This document shows, one piece after another, positions 1 through 9,200 of a DNA stretch of 64,000 bases. The stretch covers positions 124,001-188,000 of IMG/VR virus record IMGVR_UViG_3300046170_000519; one strand, 5' to 3'. The notes under the pieces are model-generated. The model was not told the DNA's origin. It did not search any database and was given only the letters and a program-made list of their open reading frames with translations. Made by a program: the position numbers and the translations under genes. This stretch comes from a virus. Numbering within the stretch: position 1 is the stretch's first letter; each line of letters begins with the position of its first letter.

Positions 1-2794
1 TGAAAGTCGGAGTAGCAGAGCAAAGATTGCTGTCACAATTAGATATTTTTTTTCCGAAACTATTGTTATGACCTGCATGTCCTGCAGCAATCCAAGGTCC
101 AGAATCAACATAACGATCTGTATCAGGTGAGCAAATTGAATCAAGCAAAGTATAGCAAAAATGATATCCGTCGTTATGATAATAAATGAAGGTATCTCCA
201 ATAGAGGAAACTAAGTCACTGTAAACACTTTGAGAGAAAGAATCTTCAGAAGGGCAAATTTTAAATGTTTCATTTAAATTAATTGAACCACCAGAACCAT
301 TATGAGCCCTAATTAAGGAATCTGCGTCACACACTTCTTTCTTAAAACAATGGCAAGAGGGTGTATTTGTGGGCGTTATTGTATGAGTCTCAGTTTGAGT
401 TTTTGTACCCGTGGGTGCAGTTTTTGTATTTGTCGGAAATGGAGTGGGGGTTGTGCAATTACCGTCCCCTTTACATTCTGGACAACAACATGGGCATCCA
501 GGACTTCTTCCACAATAATATGGCCCGCTTGCATTGAACGTAGGGTCTGAATGATAACATAAAGAACCGCATAAACCGTTACTAATTGGAGCTCCATATT
601 CATTTAAACAAGTTTCGGTATATGTAGAAGTTGGGGTTGGAGTGTGATTTGTGAAAGTAAAAGAAGGGCTAGGTGTTTCACTGGGGCTTGGTGTCTCAGT
701 GGGAGTTGCAGGACAATTTTGAATTTCAATTCCTTGACAGTCATCTGGAGAATTACGACACAAAAAGCAAGCGTCTCCCGTTTGCTTATCTAAATTATTA
801 GGATCATTAAGCCTAAATCCCAAAAGCTGAATTTGAATATCAGATAAATTTTGGTTAGTAACGAACGCTAATAATAATTGATCATACGTACAAGGCTCGA
901 AAACACCACCAGAGTACGAAGAGCAAAACATATCTTTTAAGTCAGCTAGAGAAGTTGAAGGGTTATTGACTGTAATTTGACCCGCAAGAGTTGATTGGCT
1001 ATAACTTAAAACAATTTGCTTGTAAATATTATGAGGTATAATATCTGCTAAATCATATTCGCTGTACGTGGAACCATTACAAGAACCACCTTTTTCTATT
1101 GATTTAACACAATCTCCGTCAAAACAATGCACTTCTTCGTCAAAGTTTGGAGCACAGCTATCATCTAGCCATAAAGGACCAAAAAGCCTAAAAGAGTGTT
1201 GAGCTCCACTAACCATTGTTATGGTGTGACACGTTGTGCAGTTTTGTTCTATTTCGTACGATAAATTTTGCTCCGATAAACAATCACCTTCTAAATCTGG
1301 AGGAAAAGGTATGTCGGGAACTACCGTTGGATCTTCTGGTAGTGGTGGAGCATCAGCTGGAGGTAAATCTTCTGATTTAGAATATGGTCCGACAAGAAAG
1401 GCGCATCCTGGAGACTCATCAGAAAATTGACCTTTATAGCTTCCATCTGTATAATCGCTAGAATTTGCTCCTTCTGGAAGTTTATAGTAAGTATCATACT
1501 CAAAACCATATATTTCAGGTCTTTCAATAGATCCATCACAGGCAGTAGCATCCCCACAAGAATCTAGTAAATAATAGTCAGCGTCTGTTAGTGTGTGAGT
1601 GGGGGTTGGCGTTTCAGTAGAAATAGCAGAGCCAGTTTCTGTTGGTGAAAATTTTGTATTAGTTGTTGTTGGAGTCGGATTTTCACAACTACAAGGTAAA
1701 TAACTAAAAAATAAATTTGAGGGAATATTTAATGTTGTAGTGGGGTTTCCAGCAGAACAGCATACATATGAAATACTAACACAAAGATCTCCACTCTTGT
1801 AAGTGCCTTCTGTTAAATTATTGGAATTAAAATAAATTCCTTCGTAGGCTTTATGCGATTGATCGCTAGAGCTACATACAGTATAGTATACACAGCTAGA
1901 ACATGCCGTGCATTGTTGTGAAGTTGAATTAATTCCAAATGTATTATTTTGACAAATATCAAAAGGCTTTTCACAAGGTGGGCACGTTACTGTTTCTGTA
2001 AATGTTTGAGTTGAAGGTAGTGTTTGAGACGATGTTTCGGTTCGAGGCGGTGTTTCGGTTCGAGGCGGTGTTTCGGTTCGAGGCGGTGTTTCAGTTCGAG
2101 GCGGTGTTTCAGTTCGAGGCGGTGTTTCAGTTCGAGGCGATGTTTCGGTTCGAGGCGGTGTTTGACTTTTTGGAGGATCAGTTTCAGCAGGAGTTTGAGT
2201 GGGCGGTTTAGTTTGAACTGGTGTTTCAGTTCGAGGCGATGTTTCGGTTCGAGGCGGTGTTTCGGTTTGAGGAGGTGTTTCAGTTAGAGTTTGAGCTGTA
2301 GGAGTGAGAGGAATAGTATAGCTTCCTGTAGCAGTTTTTGGAAGTGAGGAGGTAAATGTGTTAGTTGCTGAAGTATCTGTCGGTAATGGGGTCTTATTAC
2401 CACCTCCACCTCCACCTGGGCCTCCAGGATCTGTTGGCTCAGGCGGTTCAGTTACAGGTGGAGTATCTGTTCTACAGCTTTCATATTCGCAGAGAGAATT
2501 ATCAACGCAATCACAATTACCACAAAGGTTGCATGCCGATGGATCTGCACAACCAGGATTTGAGGCACAAAGACAAGGATTTGCCGCTAAAGCTTTTTGT
2601 TTAGCTTCATCTCCATAACAGCCATTATAAAGACATGTTTCATTGTCTACAACAATACTAACACTCGTACCATCACTTAAAGATACTGAACCGCTAGGGC
2701 AAGCAGGGTCATAGTTGTCCGCACAAACATCGTTACAACAATGCCCGTGCCAATCTATGGAAAATTCTAGCAGATCATCTTGTATGGGGAGCAT
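1..2794 (-). CDS. Partial Cys-rich, Thr/Pro-linker virion protein (3' end beyond left edge)
   Basis: An open minus-strand frame starts at the ATG at 2794 (MLPIQDDLLEF) and runs without a stop through base 1, giving about 931 codons; the C-terminus lies outside the window. The N-terminus has Cys-rich segments, including a CADPSACNLCGNCDC stretch that resembles the 'DP.ACNYDP' modules of the 4048-residue gene nearby. A Gly/Pro stretch follows, then a tandem PRTETP linker (about 2025-2290; 18-bp unit) and further Cys-rich domains separated by TPTPT/TETPSPSETP linkers. There is no recognisable enzyme motif and no transmembrane segment. The architecture matches the other fibre-like genes here, so a virion fibre or stalk role is inferred. 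A TGTGTAAA motif lies 8 nt before the ATG. The small ORFs in other frames here are shadows. Confidence 0.85.
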   Translation of the reverse strand, partial: MLPIQDDLLEFSIDWHGHCCNDVCADNYDPACPSGSVSLSDGTSVSIVVDNETCLYNGCYGDEAKQKALAANPCLCASNPGCADPSACNLCGNCDCVDNSLCEYESCRTDTPPVTEPPEPTDPGGPGGGGGGNKTPLPTDTSATNTFTSSLPKTATGSYTIPLTPTAQTLTETPPQTETPPRTETSPRTETPVQTKPPTQTPAETDPPKSQTPPRTETSPRTETPPRTETPPRTETPPRTETPPRTETPPRTETSSQTLPSTQTFTETVTCPPCEKPFDICQNNTFGINSTSQQCTACSSCVYYTVCSSSDQSHKAYEGIYFNSNNLTEGTYKSGDLCVSISYVCCSAGNPTTTLNIPSNLFFSYLPCSCENPTPTTTNTKFSPTETGSAISTETPTPTHTLTDADYYLLDSCGDATACDGSIERPEIYGFEYDTYYKLPEGANSSDYTDGSYKGQFSDESPGCAFLVGPYSKSEDLPPADAPPLPEDPTVVPDIPFPPDLEGDCLSEQNLSYEIEQNCTTCHTITMVSGAQHSFRLFGPLWLDDSCAPNFDEEVHCFDGDCVKSIEKGGSCNGSTYSEYDLADIIPHNIYKQIVLSYSQSTLAGQITVNNPSTSLADLKDMFCSSYSGGVFEPCTYDQLLLAFVTNQNLSDIQIQLLGFRLNDPNNLDKQTGDACFLCRNSPDDCQGIEIQNCPATPTETPSPSETPSPSFTFTNHTPTPTSTYTETCLNEYGAPISNGLCGSLCYHSDPTFNASGPYYCGRSPGCPCCCPECKGDGNCTTPTPFPTNTKTAPTGTKTQTETHTITPTNTPSCHCFKKEVCDADSLIRAHNGSGGSINLNETFKICPSEDSFSQSVYSDLVSSIGDTFIYYHNDGYHFCYTLLDSICSPDTDRYVDSGPWIAAGHAGHNNSFGKKISNCDSNLCSATPTF

Positions 2795-2802
2795 AAACAA
2801 TA

Positions 2803-2810
2803 TTTACACA
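2803..2810 (-). promoter_or_regulatory. Candidate late promoter motif TGTGTAAA
   Basis: On the minus strand CTTTTTGTGTGTAAA ends 8 nt before the ATG at 2794. It is one of seven T-tract plus TGTGTAWA copies found before structural or lysis gene units. No -35 hexamer is visible. The promoter role is inferred from recurrence and position. Confidence 0.5.
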
Positions 2811-2850
2811 CAAAAAGAAGTAAAATTTAAAATTAAATTTTATTTATTAT

Positions 2851-2949
2851 TTACTTCTGACTAGATTGTAATGAAGATGATTTTTTTAAATTAATAGATC
2901 TAATTAATGTAGTAGATTTTTCTAAAAAATTTTTAATTATAGATGACAT
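2851..2949 (-). CDS. Small basic hypothetical protein (32 aa)
   Basis: This short minus-strand ORF begins MSSIIKNFLEK and ends with SSLQSSQK; it fills the gap between the large gene at 2794 and the spanin-like gene. It is rich in Ser and Lys with no recognisable domain. The main support is its own TGTGTATA motif 7 nt before the ATG, the same arrangement as at the neighbouring genes. It could instead be non-coding spacer, because 32 codons in AT-rich DNA is not significant on its own. Confidence 0.35.
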   Translation of the reverse strand: MSSIIKNFLEKSTTLIRSINLKKSSSLQSSQK

Positions 2950-2956
2950 ATTTATG

Positions 2957-2964
2957 TATACACA
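2957..2964 (-). promoter_or_regulatory. Candidate late promoter motif TGTGTATA
   Basis: ATTTTGTGTATA on the minus strand lies 7 nt before the ATG at 2949. It could drive the small ORF or mark the start of a unit continuing into the large gene at 2794. Same consensus as the other late motifs. Confidence 0.45.
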
Positions 2965-2971
2965 AAATATA

Positions 2972-3217
2972 TCACACTCTTTTAAAAAGCTTAAAACTAA
3001 AAGATGTAAGCAAAACAATTAATAAAATAATCAAAAAATAAAAAATGGGATCAGAATAGTTTGGGAAAGAATTATTATTTAAAGCTTCAAGCTCAGATGA
3101 ACCTAAAGGAGCATTTGGAGTCTCTTGAGGAATGTTTGATTTTAATTTTGCTTTATTTAAAAAAGAATTGGTTTTAGCGCAACCTAAAAATAAAAAAGAT
3201 AAAAATATAAACCTCAT
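2972..3217 (-). CDS. Putative unimolecular spanin (lipoprotein with C-terminal TM)
   Basis: This 81-residue protein has a hydrophobic N-terminus ending in FLGC at residues 10-13, a plausible lipoprotein signal and lipobox with Cys13 as the acylated residue. A polar, Pro/Asn/Ser-rich middle follows, then one strong transmembrane segment at about residues 57-76 and a basic tail (FKLFKRV). An outer-membrane lipid anchor plus an inner-membrane helix is the design of u-spanins such as T1 gp11, which fuse the two membranes at the end of lysis. It overlaps the stop of the holin gene by one base (TAATG), so the two are likely translationally coupled. It is shorter than known u-spanins (T1 gp11 is about 130 aa), and Phe at the -3 lipobox position is atypical. 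The alternative is an unrelated small lipoprotein. Confidence 0.55.
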   Translation of the reverse strand: MRFIFLSFLFLGCAKTNSFLNKAKLKSNIPQETPNAPLGSSELEALNNNSFPNYSDPIFYFLIILLIVLLTSFSFKLFKRV

Positions 3218-3651
3218 TACCTTCTTTTACTAGGAATGGCATAAAAACCAACAACCATGAAGCAAAGATCCATAAAAGATGCTAGCATTAAACCACCAGT
3301 CATTTTCACAATCTCCCAATCTTTAGCTCCAAAAATCCAGCCAAAAAAACCTAAACGAGAACTCTCTCCTTTGGGGACAATTAAATTGTATTCAATTTGA
3401 GGGTTAAAAGCATAATATATCATCAAAAAACACATTGTAAATGTGATTGACATAAACAAAATCCTTCTAGTAATTTTTACAAAAGGATCTTTAGCTTGTT
3501 CTGATTGACTCAAGATTAAAGCTTGCATCATTTTTTCATCTTTAATAGCTAACATCATTTGATCTTGACGCTTTTGTTCGAGCCAAGAGTTTAATAAATT
3601 GCATGCTAACTTAATCCCAGCTCCAACAATTGTATTTAAAACAGGTCCCAT
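3217..3651 (-). CDS. Holin of the GTA/3-TM type
   Basis: The 144-residue protein begins with an amphipathic segment (MGPVLNTIVGAGIKL), followed by a charged helix (WLEQKRQDQMMLAIKDEKMMQAL). It has a strong transmembrane helix at about residues 63-83, a short hydrophobic segment near 100-110 (GFFGWIFGA) and a last helix at about 117-138 before a basic tail (PSKRR). The order of soluble helix, 'DPFVKITRR' and membrane segments fits the 3-TM holin family (GTA_holin_3TM) of phages and gene transfer agents, which opens the inner membrane for lysis. The spanin-like gene starts inside its stop codon. A TGTGTATA motif ends 8 nt before the ATG. No endolysin was found in the window. The family call is by pattern, not by search. 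Confidence 0.65.
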   Translation of the reverse strand: MGPVLNTIVGAGIKLACNLLNSWLEQKRQDQMMLAIKDEKMMQALILSQSEQAKDPFVKITRRILFMSITFTMCFLMIYYAFNPQIEYNLIVPKGESSRLGFFGWIFGAKDWEIVKMTGGLMLASFMDLCFMVVGFYAIPSKRR

Positions 3652-3659
3652 ATATTATA

Positions 3660-3667
3660 TATACACA
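3660..3667 (-). promoter_or_regulatory. Candidate late promoter motif TGTGTATA
   Basis: CTTTTTCCTGTGTATA on the minus strand, followed by TATAATAT and the holin ATG at 3651. The gap is 8 nt and there is no recognisable -35 box. Confidence 0.5.
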
Positions 3668-3680
3668 GGAAAAAGCTTTA

Positions 3681-4058
3681 TTAAGCATTATGTTTTTCAA
3701 AAACTTTTATACTTTTTGTGCTAGACCCTATAAATCTAATACAGGAATATTTAAAATTCCAAAAATCACAATAAGCTAAATTTTCACCACCTGAAATAGC
3801 ATGATCACTAATTAAACTCCAATGGTTTTGAAAGTCTGAACTAGCCGAATTTGTCGCAGGATCTGTATAATTAGAGCCTAAAATCTGAAATTGAACAGAC
3901 CCATTCCCTGCTTCGCTATGAACTTGATAGCTATGTAAGGTATATAATCTAACATCAATAATTGAGCTATAGTTTTTTGATGGGTCAGCATCAGTAATTT
4001 TATCCCAAGATGTGAAAGCTTCTGGACCTAAGTTACTCGTTAATTCTACTCTAGACAT
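3681..4058 (-). CDS. Small putative virion protein (125 aa)
   Basis: Function not recognised. The protein is polar with many aromatic residues, no signal peptide and no membrane segment, and predicted beta-rich segments (VQFQILGSNYTDP, YSCIRFIG). It reads like a small beta-sandwich of the kind seen in accessory virion proteins that display measured ranges of aromatic and Gly/Asn turns. It is the last gene of a three-gene minus-strand unit, 1 nt after the 157-residue gene, and it precedes the holin unit. An accessory structural role is inferred only from position between lysis and structural genes. Confidence 0.7.
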   Translation of the reverse strand: MSRVELTSNLGPEAFTSWDKITDADPSKNYSSIIDVRLYTLHSYQVHSEAGNGSVQFQILGSNYTDPATNSASSDFQNHWSLISDHAISGGENLAYCDFWNFKYSCIRFIGSSTKSIKVFEKHNA

Positions 4059-4059
4059 T

Positions 4060-4533
4060 TTATTTTAAAAATTCATCAAAATTTACAAAACTAAAGTCTT
4101 CGACACTACAAAGACCTGAAGTTTCTGAGTCTAATTTAGCTTCAAGAATTTGCTCGTAAGTGAAATAAAGATCATCTTCAATTCCGTCATGAATAAAAAA
4201 AGACTGATCGTTCGTAACATCTCTGTCTAATTTTATATATTCATTTGACACAAAAGCTCCTTTGGCGAGCTTACAGAACATATTAATTCGAGCTAAAGCC
4301 CACAAAGCTTTTGGCTTTTCTAGCCTGGTGGCATCATGAATACCTCTTTTAAAAATTTCTTTTAACTGACTTAATGAAATTTTGCAAGATGGATGATTAT
4401 TATTATGAGAAAAAACTTTTTTACTTAAATAATCGATAACTTTTTCAGAAGAGTTTGATAAATTAACTTCTTGAGATAAATGAGATAATTCATTTTCAAT
4501 CTTTTTTGAAACATCTATCCCTAATTTTTTCAT
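4060..4533 (-). CDS. Hypothetical protein (157 aa)
   Basis: Function not recognised. The N-terminal half is mostly helical and charged (MKKLGIDVSKKIENELSHLSQ), followed by SLSQLKEIFKRGIHDA and a KALWALARINMF helix; the C-terminal half is acidic. No membrane segment, Cys cluster or nucleotide-binding motif is visible. It directly abuts the stop of the 64-residue gene upstream and is followed after 1 nt by the 125-residue gene, so the three are probably co-transcribed from the motif at 4736-4743. Confidence 0.7.
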   Translation of the reverse strand: MKKLGIDVSKKIENELSHLSQEVNLSNSSEKVIDYLSKKVFSHNNNHPSCKISLSQLKEIFKRGIHDATRLEKPKALWALARINMFCKLAKGAFVSNEYIKLDRDVTNDQSFFIHDGIEDDLYFTYEQILEAKLDSETSGLCSVEDFSFVNFDEFLK

Positions 4534-4728
4534 TTAATTAAGTTGTTCAAAAGTTTCTTTATTGCAAAACTTATTTAGTTTTGTGCCATCACTATCAATA
4601 GCTTTTAATACATAGCGAACTCTAGTAGATCCATCTTTGTTAGTTTTCTCTAACTTAGAAGCTTGCACTTCTTCAGATGGAATTTTTACTTTAGATTTTT
4701 TTTTAACATTATAAAATTCTATATGCAT
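4534..4728 (-). CDS. Small hypothetical protein (64 aa)
   Basis: A basic, beta-rich protein beginning MHIEFYNVKKKSKVKIPSEE, with a TRVRYVLKAIDSDG segment. Function not recognised. Its compact size and Lys/Arg content would suit a small phage nucleic-acid-binding or regulatory protein, but nothing specific supports that. It is first in a three-gene unit; a TGTGTATT motif lies 7 nt before the ATG and no Shine-Dalgarno sequence is present. Confidence 0.65.
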   Translation of the reverse strand: MHIEFYNVKKKSKVKIPSEEVQASKLEKTNKDGSTRVRYVLKAIDSDGTKLNKFCNKETFEQLN

Positions 4729-4735
4729 GATTAAT

Positions 4736-4743
4736 AATACACA
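4736..4743 (-). promoter_or_regulatory. Candidate late promoter motif TGTGTATT
   Basis: CTATTTTTTTGTGTATT on the minus strand, 7 nt before the ATG at 4728, in the 37-nt gap after the dUTPase gene. Same T-tract plus TGTGTAWW pattern as the other late-type motifs. Confidence 0.5.
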
Positions 4744-4765
4744 AAAAAATAGAAAAATAGAAATT

Positions 4766-5185
4766 TTAAATGTCTGAACTTCCGAAACCTTTTTCTCCTC
4801 GAACTGTATGTGTTAAATCATTTGTTTCACATAGAGTGACATGAGGAACTGGCATAAAGATTATTTGACAAATTCGATCCCCGATATTGTATCTTCTCGA
4901 AAGACTATTAGGCACACTCATTCTAACTTTTATCTCTCCTCTATAATTTGAATCAATAACACCTACAGAGTTTCTTAAATAGTGCTCAGTTTTAGAAACA
5001 CTAGAACGAGGAAATAATAAACCAACATAACCTTCGGGAATTTCAAAAGATAAGCCTGTGCCATACTCAAAGTATAAATCAGTTTCATCTAAAGAAATAG
5101 CCGTAAGGTCTAAACCTGCATCCCCTATTCTAGAATATTTTGGAGTGACGGCTTGAATCGAAAGTTTTTTAAAATTTATTTTCAT
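4766..5185 (-). CDS. dut: dUTPase (trimeric, Dut)
   Basis: Hydrolyses dUTP to dUMP and pyrophosphate, keeping uracil out of phage DNA and feeding dTMP synthesis. The five trimeric dUTPase motifs occur in order: DAGLDLTA (about residues 23-30), PRSSVSKT (about 60-67), GVIDSNYRGEIKV (about 74-86, with the catalytic Asp), GDRICQIIF (about 102-110) and the C-terminal arm RGEKGFGSSDI. At 139 residues it has normal length and looks complete. It lies 6 nt downstream of nrdB and is most likely expressed with it from the sigma-70 promoter at 6231-6259, joining two steps of deoxynucleotide supply. Confidence 0.95.
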   Translation of the reverse strand: MKINFKKLSIQAVTPKYSRIGDAGLDLTAISLDETDLYFEYGTGLSFEIPEGYVGLLFPRSSVSKTEHYLRNSVGVIDSNYRGEIKVRMSVPNSLSRRYNIGDRICQIIFMPVPHVTLCETNDLTHTVRGEKGFGSSDI

Positions 5186-5191
5186 AAGCTA

Positions 5192-6205
5192 TTAAAAATC
5201 ATCTTCTAGAGATCCTGATTGTTGATACTCCCTAACTCTTCTTTCGAAAAAATTACCCATAGCTTGAACATCAACGACTTCCCCTAGCCAAGGAAATGGA
5301 TTATGATCGCTGGGAAAACGATAATCTAAACCTATAGCTTCTAATCTTCTGTTACCTATATAATGCATATAATCAACAAACATTTCAGCATTTAGACCCA
5401 AAATTCCTGTTGGTAAAACATCATGAGCATAAGATATTTCTAGCTCGACAGCTTTTTTTATGTGATCGATAAATTCTTGCTGAATATCTTTGGTCCAAAT
5501 AGAAGGATTTTGTTCGATTAATGTATTAATTAAATATGTACCAAAAGCTATATGAGAACTTTCATCCCTTAAAGTATACTTTATCTGATCAGAAATTCCT
5601 TGGAGTTTATTTTGACGACCAAGAGCTAAAAGCATGGCAAAGCCACTAAAGAAAAAAGTTCCTTCGCAAACAATCCAATATGTTAAAAAATTTCTTAATA
5701 TTTCTTGCTTCCCTTCTTTGTTGTGAGGGTTGAAGTCTTGACGACTAATGTCGTTAGTTATGCTCATTAAGAAATCATCTTTTGCTTTAATACTTGGAAT
5801 GTTTTCATAAGCAGCAAACACTTCTTCAATATTAAGATCAAGGCTATCACATATATATACTACCGTAAGATTGTGAAGACTTTCTTCAAAAGCTTGACGC
5901 AAAATGTACTGACGACACTCAGCATCAGTAATAAATCTAAAAGCCGAAAGAAGAAGGTTATTACCAACCAAAGACTCTGATCCAGCAAAAAACCCCAAAC
6001 AGCGTTTAACGAGCAATTTTTCATCATCTGTAATTTCATTATTTTTCCATTGTTTTATGTCGTTCTGCATGCTAATTTCAGTAGGCATCCAGTTATTAGC
6101 ACAACTTTTTAAAAATAAATCCCAAGCATATTTATGTTTGTGGGGTAAAATTCTATTAACTCCTGCTATATTTTTTGTTAAAAGTTCTCCTGTTTTATTA
6201 TCCAT
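5192..6205 (-). CDS. nrdB: Ribonucleotide reductase class I beta subunit (NrdB), class Ic-like
   Basis: The 337-residue R2 subunit holds the metal cofactor that starts ribonucleotide reduction in NrdA. The ligand set is visible: Glu77 in GSESLVGNN, Glu108-x-x-His111 in FEESLHN, Glu181 in CEGTFF and Glu215-x-x-His218 in DESSHIAFG. The residue four after His111, where standard R2 proteins carry the radical Tyr (HxxxY), is Val115. Together with Glu rather than Asp at the first ligand, this fits class Ic R2 proteins (Chlamydia trachomatis type), which use a Mn/Fe cofactor rather than a tyrosyl radical. Tyr327 near the C-terminus is available for radical transfer. It is followed after 6 nt by dut, and its partner nrdA lies 46 kb away. 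A consensus sigma-70 promoter sits just upstream. Confidence 0.95.
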   Translation of the reverse strand: MDNKTGELLTKNIAGVNRILPHKHKYAWDLFLKSCANNWMPTEISMQNDIKQWKNNEITDDEKLLVKRCLGFFAGSESLVGNNLLLSAFRFITDAECRQYILRQAFEESLHNLTVVYICDSLDLNIEEVFAAYENIPSIKAKDDFLMSITNDISRQDFNPHNKEGKQEILRNFLTYWIVCEGTFFFSGFAMLLALGRQNKLQGISDQIKYTLRDESSHIAFGTYLINTLIEQNPSIWTKDIQQEFIDHIKKAVELEISYAHDVLPTGILGLNAEMFVDYMHYIGNRRLEAIGLDYRFPSDHNPFPWLGEVVDVQAMGNFFERRVREYQQSGSLEDDF

Positions 6206-6230
6206 ATATTATATATTCGTTTGAAAATGT

Positions 6231-6259
6231 ATTATAGATTATTTTTTTATTAAAGTCAA
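6231..6259 (-). promoter_or_regulatory. Sigma-70 promoter for nrdB-dut
   Basis: On the minus strand TTGACT (6254-6259) is followed by a 17-nt spacer and TATAAT (6231-6236), near-perfect consensus. The expected start site leaves a leader of about 20 nt before the nrdB ATG at 6205. It also overlaps the gap after the 4048-codon gene. Confidence 0.8.
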
Positions 6260-6262
6260 CAA

Positions 6263-9200
6263 TTATTTATATGTTTTTCCACATATATCTATAAATCCAT
6301 TTTTTGAATATTCTTCATGCTCTGGAGTTCCATATAATATATTTAATTCTCCATTCCATACTGTTAAATCTAAAGAATTGAAAACATTTCCAATTTTATT
6401 TGCAAGTCCATGACTATAAACTCCATCATTAAAGCCAGCAAAATGCAAACCACAACCTTTTAAGGAGTCGCCGTCTTTTTTCATTAATAGTGAGCCTGAG
6501 TCACCAGAATCTGAAAAATAAATATTTTCCCCCTTGCCTCTATAGTATAAACAATCAGTGAAAATAGCTTTATGTTGCATAGATGGAACAACTTTAATGG
6601 AGCCCGTAGAGGGATCTAGAATTCTATCACTACAATAGTAAACATAACCCATCCAAGAGTCAGAAATTATTGAAGGATGTTCAGTAAAAGAGTTTTCAGT
6701 GGTAGAGCCCGTCGTCCTACCGCTTTTAAACACAAAATCTCCAACTTTTGCATCTGAGAATGATGGGGTATTATTAGTTAAATCAATAATCGAACTAGAG
6801 GGGAAAACACTTGCGCCAAAATTTATTGATGCAGCATCTACTGTATTAATTGGTTGAAAGCCATGGTTTCCATAGGAAGTTTTATTAAAAGGATGTGGAA
6901 AAAACAAAGGTTCGATATAATTTGTAGATCCAATATTTACCGATCCTGCTCCAAGGACAGTGTTTTGATCTAGAAAAGACGGACTAGAGATTTCTAAATC
7001 TAAAAGATTTTTATGAAAATCAGAAAGAGTGCCAGAATGATATTCAGAGTCTCCATTACCTCGTTCATCCGTAGAGCAACAAAAAGGGACTCCAAAAAAT
7101 AAAACATTTAAAGGTTGATTACTTGGCTTGGAACTCCAAGAAGTGTAATATATTTTTTTAAAAGTTTCATCAGAGGTTTGATAAGAAAATTCCATATACT
7201 CATCAGACATTAATATTGGATAAAAGCGAAAACTATTATTTTTAGATTTGCCATTTTTATATATGAGTGTGCCGTCATTTTTAAAAATAGAAACATTCGT
7301 CTCGACCTTGGAATATATAGAAGTTAAATTGCTTAAATCACTGTAAGTTAAACAAAAAGGTGAAGAATCTAGATTTAAACCCTTAAAAATATACTTCCTA
7401 CCAGCTTCAATAAAAGCAAAATCAGAATTGTCAAAAGCTGGATTTTTAAAAGAATCTCCAGAAATATCTTCAAAAATAAACCCGTTTTCATAAGATACAT
7501 TATAAGATATAGGAGGTTCTGTTTTTGGATCATAAACTTGAGAGCCGATAACATGGTTGTTAGTAACACAAACAAGCTCTTGGTCTTTATTGAGAGCGGA
7601 AAAACCTAAAGTTCCTGCAGAATAATCATTCGCCACCCCAATTGATACTCCTCCAGGAATGCACTTGTAGGGTTTTTTGTCAGAGTCGTAGGAATTTTGA
7701 GGGCAGCCATGAATTGATTTTTTTGAGGGAGATAGGCCATTAACTTTTTCGCCGCATGCGCCAAAAGCAAACATCTTAGGGACTTCTACGACATCTGTTT
7801 TAAAACCCTCTATCGAAGAGGGTATCAAATCTTCCTTCTTCAGTAAACTTTTTCCAACTTTTTTTGAAACCCCTACAGCAATACATTCTTGATGAGAATC
7901 TACACCATCTATAATTTTTGTAGAGACAAAAACACTTTCTACATTATTTTTTTGTAAAAGAAATTGAGTTGACGAAAAATTCATAGCTTGAGAGATATTT
8001 TTAAAATTATTTGAAGAGTTGAAATCGGAACTTGATGAAGATTCTAAAAGAAAAGAATTGCAGGATTCACAATCAATAAAGCCATCATAATAAGAAAGAT
8101 CGAAAGAATCTTGACATAGCTGGGCATAAGTTAAACGTTTGAGTCCACCCATGTAGCCATGGTTAAAACAATTATAGCTAACTGTATCAATGTCACCTTT
8201 TACATTTAAAGTAATATTTCCATAAAAATGTTCAATATTTAACCCGTCCACAACTTTGGTTCCCGCACTGTTTGAGCCAGTGACTTCAAGCACACTCGAA
8301 TCAGCCACAAATCCTAGAGCATGGATTTGGGGGACATTTTCAATTATATAAGTGCCTAAACCAATTCCAATAAATGAATGATTGTCATAATCAACTCCAT
8401 TAAATATAATTCGACTTGAACCATCAATACTAAAAGTATTGTTACCTTTCGATGATGGAATCAAGCATTGGACATATTGACCAGTAGATCTAAAACATTT
8501 ATCATTGTAGATAATAGAATCAGAAGATTCTGGTATCACAATTTTCTCTAAAGTTTTTCCTGTCGGTCTGGGAGGGCAGAGAGAACAATCATCAAAATTT
8601 TCGAAATCGCAATTTTCACCAGAAGATGTTGGAGTAATTGATAGAGTTGGGGGGATGCAATGATTGCAATTAATCGTATCGTCAAGAGAAGTTTGTGAAG
8701 GAGTTATAGGGATAATTAAACCAAAACTAGGAGTTATAGTTGGGAGAGGTAAAAAGTAAGGGCTTTTTGTTTTTGTATGAGTGAATGATCCTGTTTCAGT
8801 TTGCGTATAGGTTGCTGATTGAGTTTTAGTGAATGAACCTGTTTCGGTTATAGTATAAGAACCTGTTTCGGTTTGAGTTTCGGTCTCAGTCTGAGTCTGA
8901 GTCTCTGTTTGAGTCTGAGTACCAGTTTCTGTTTGGGTCTGAGTACCAGTTTCTGTTTGGGTCTGAGTACCAGTTTCTGTTTGAGTCTCCGTAGGTGTCG
9001 GATTCTCTATTATCGTTGCTGTAGGGGGCTGTGTGTTAGTTAAACTCGGAACTGGCTGTGTGTTAGTTGAACTCGGAACTGTTTGAGTGGGAGGAAGTTC
9101 TACCCTGTCAGTAAATGGAGCAGTCTCCGTAGGTGTCCCACGAAGAGGATTCTCTGTCTTTGTTCCTGTCTCAGTTCGAACTGTTAATGTCGGAGTATTC

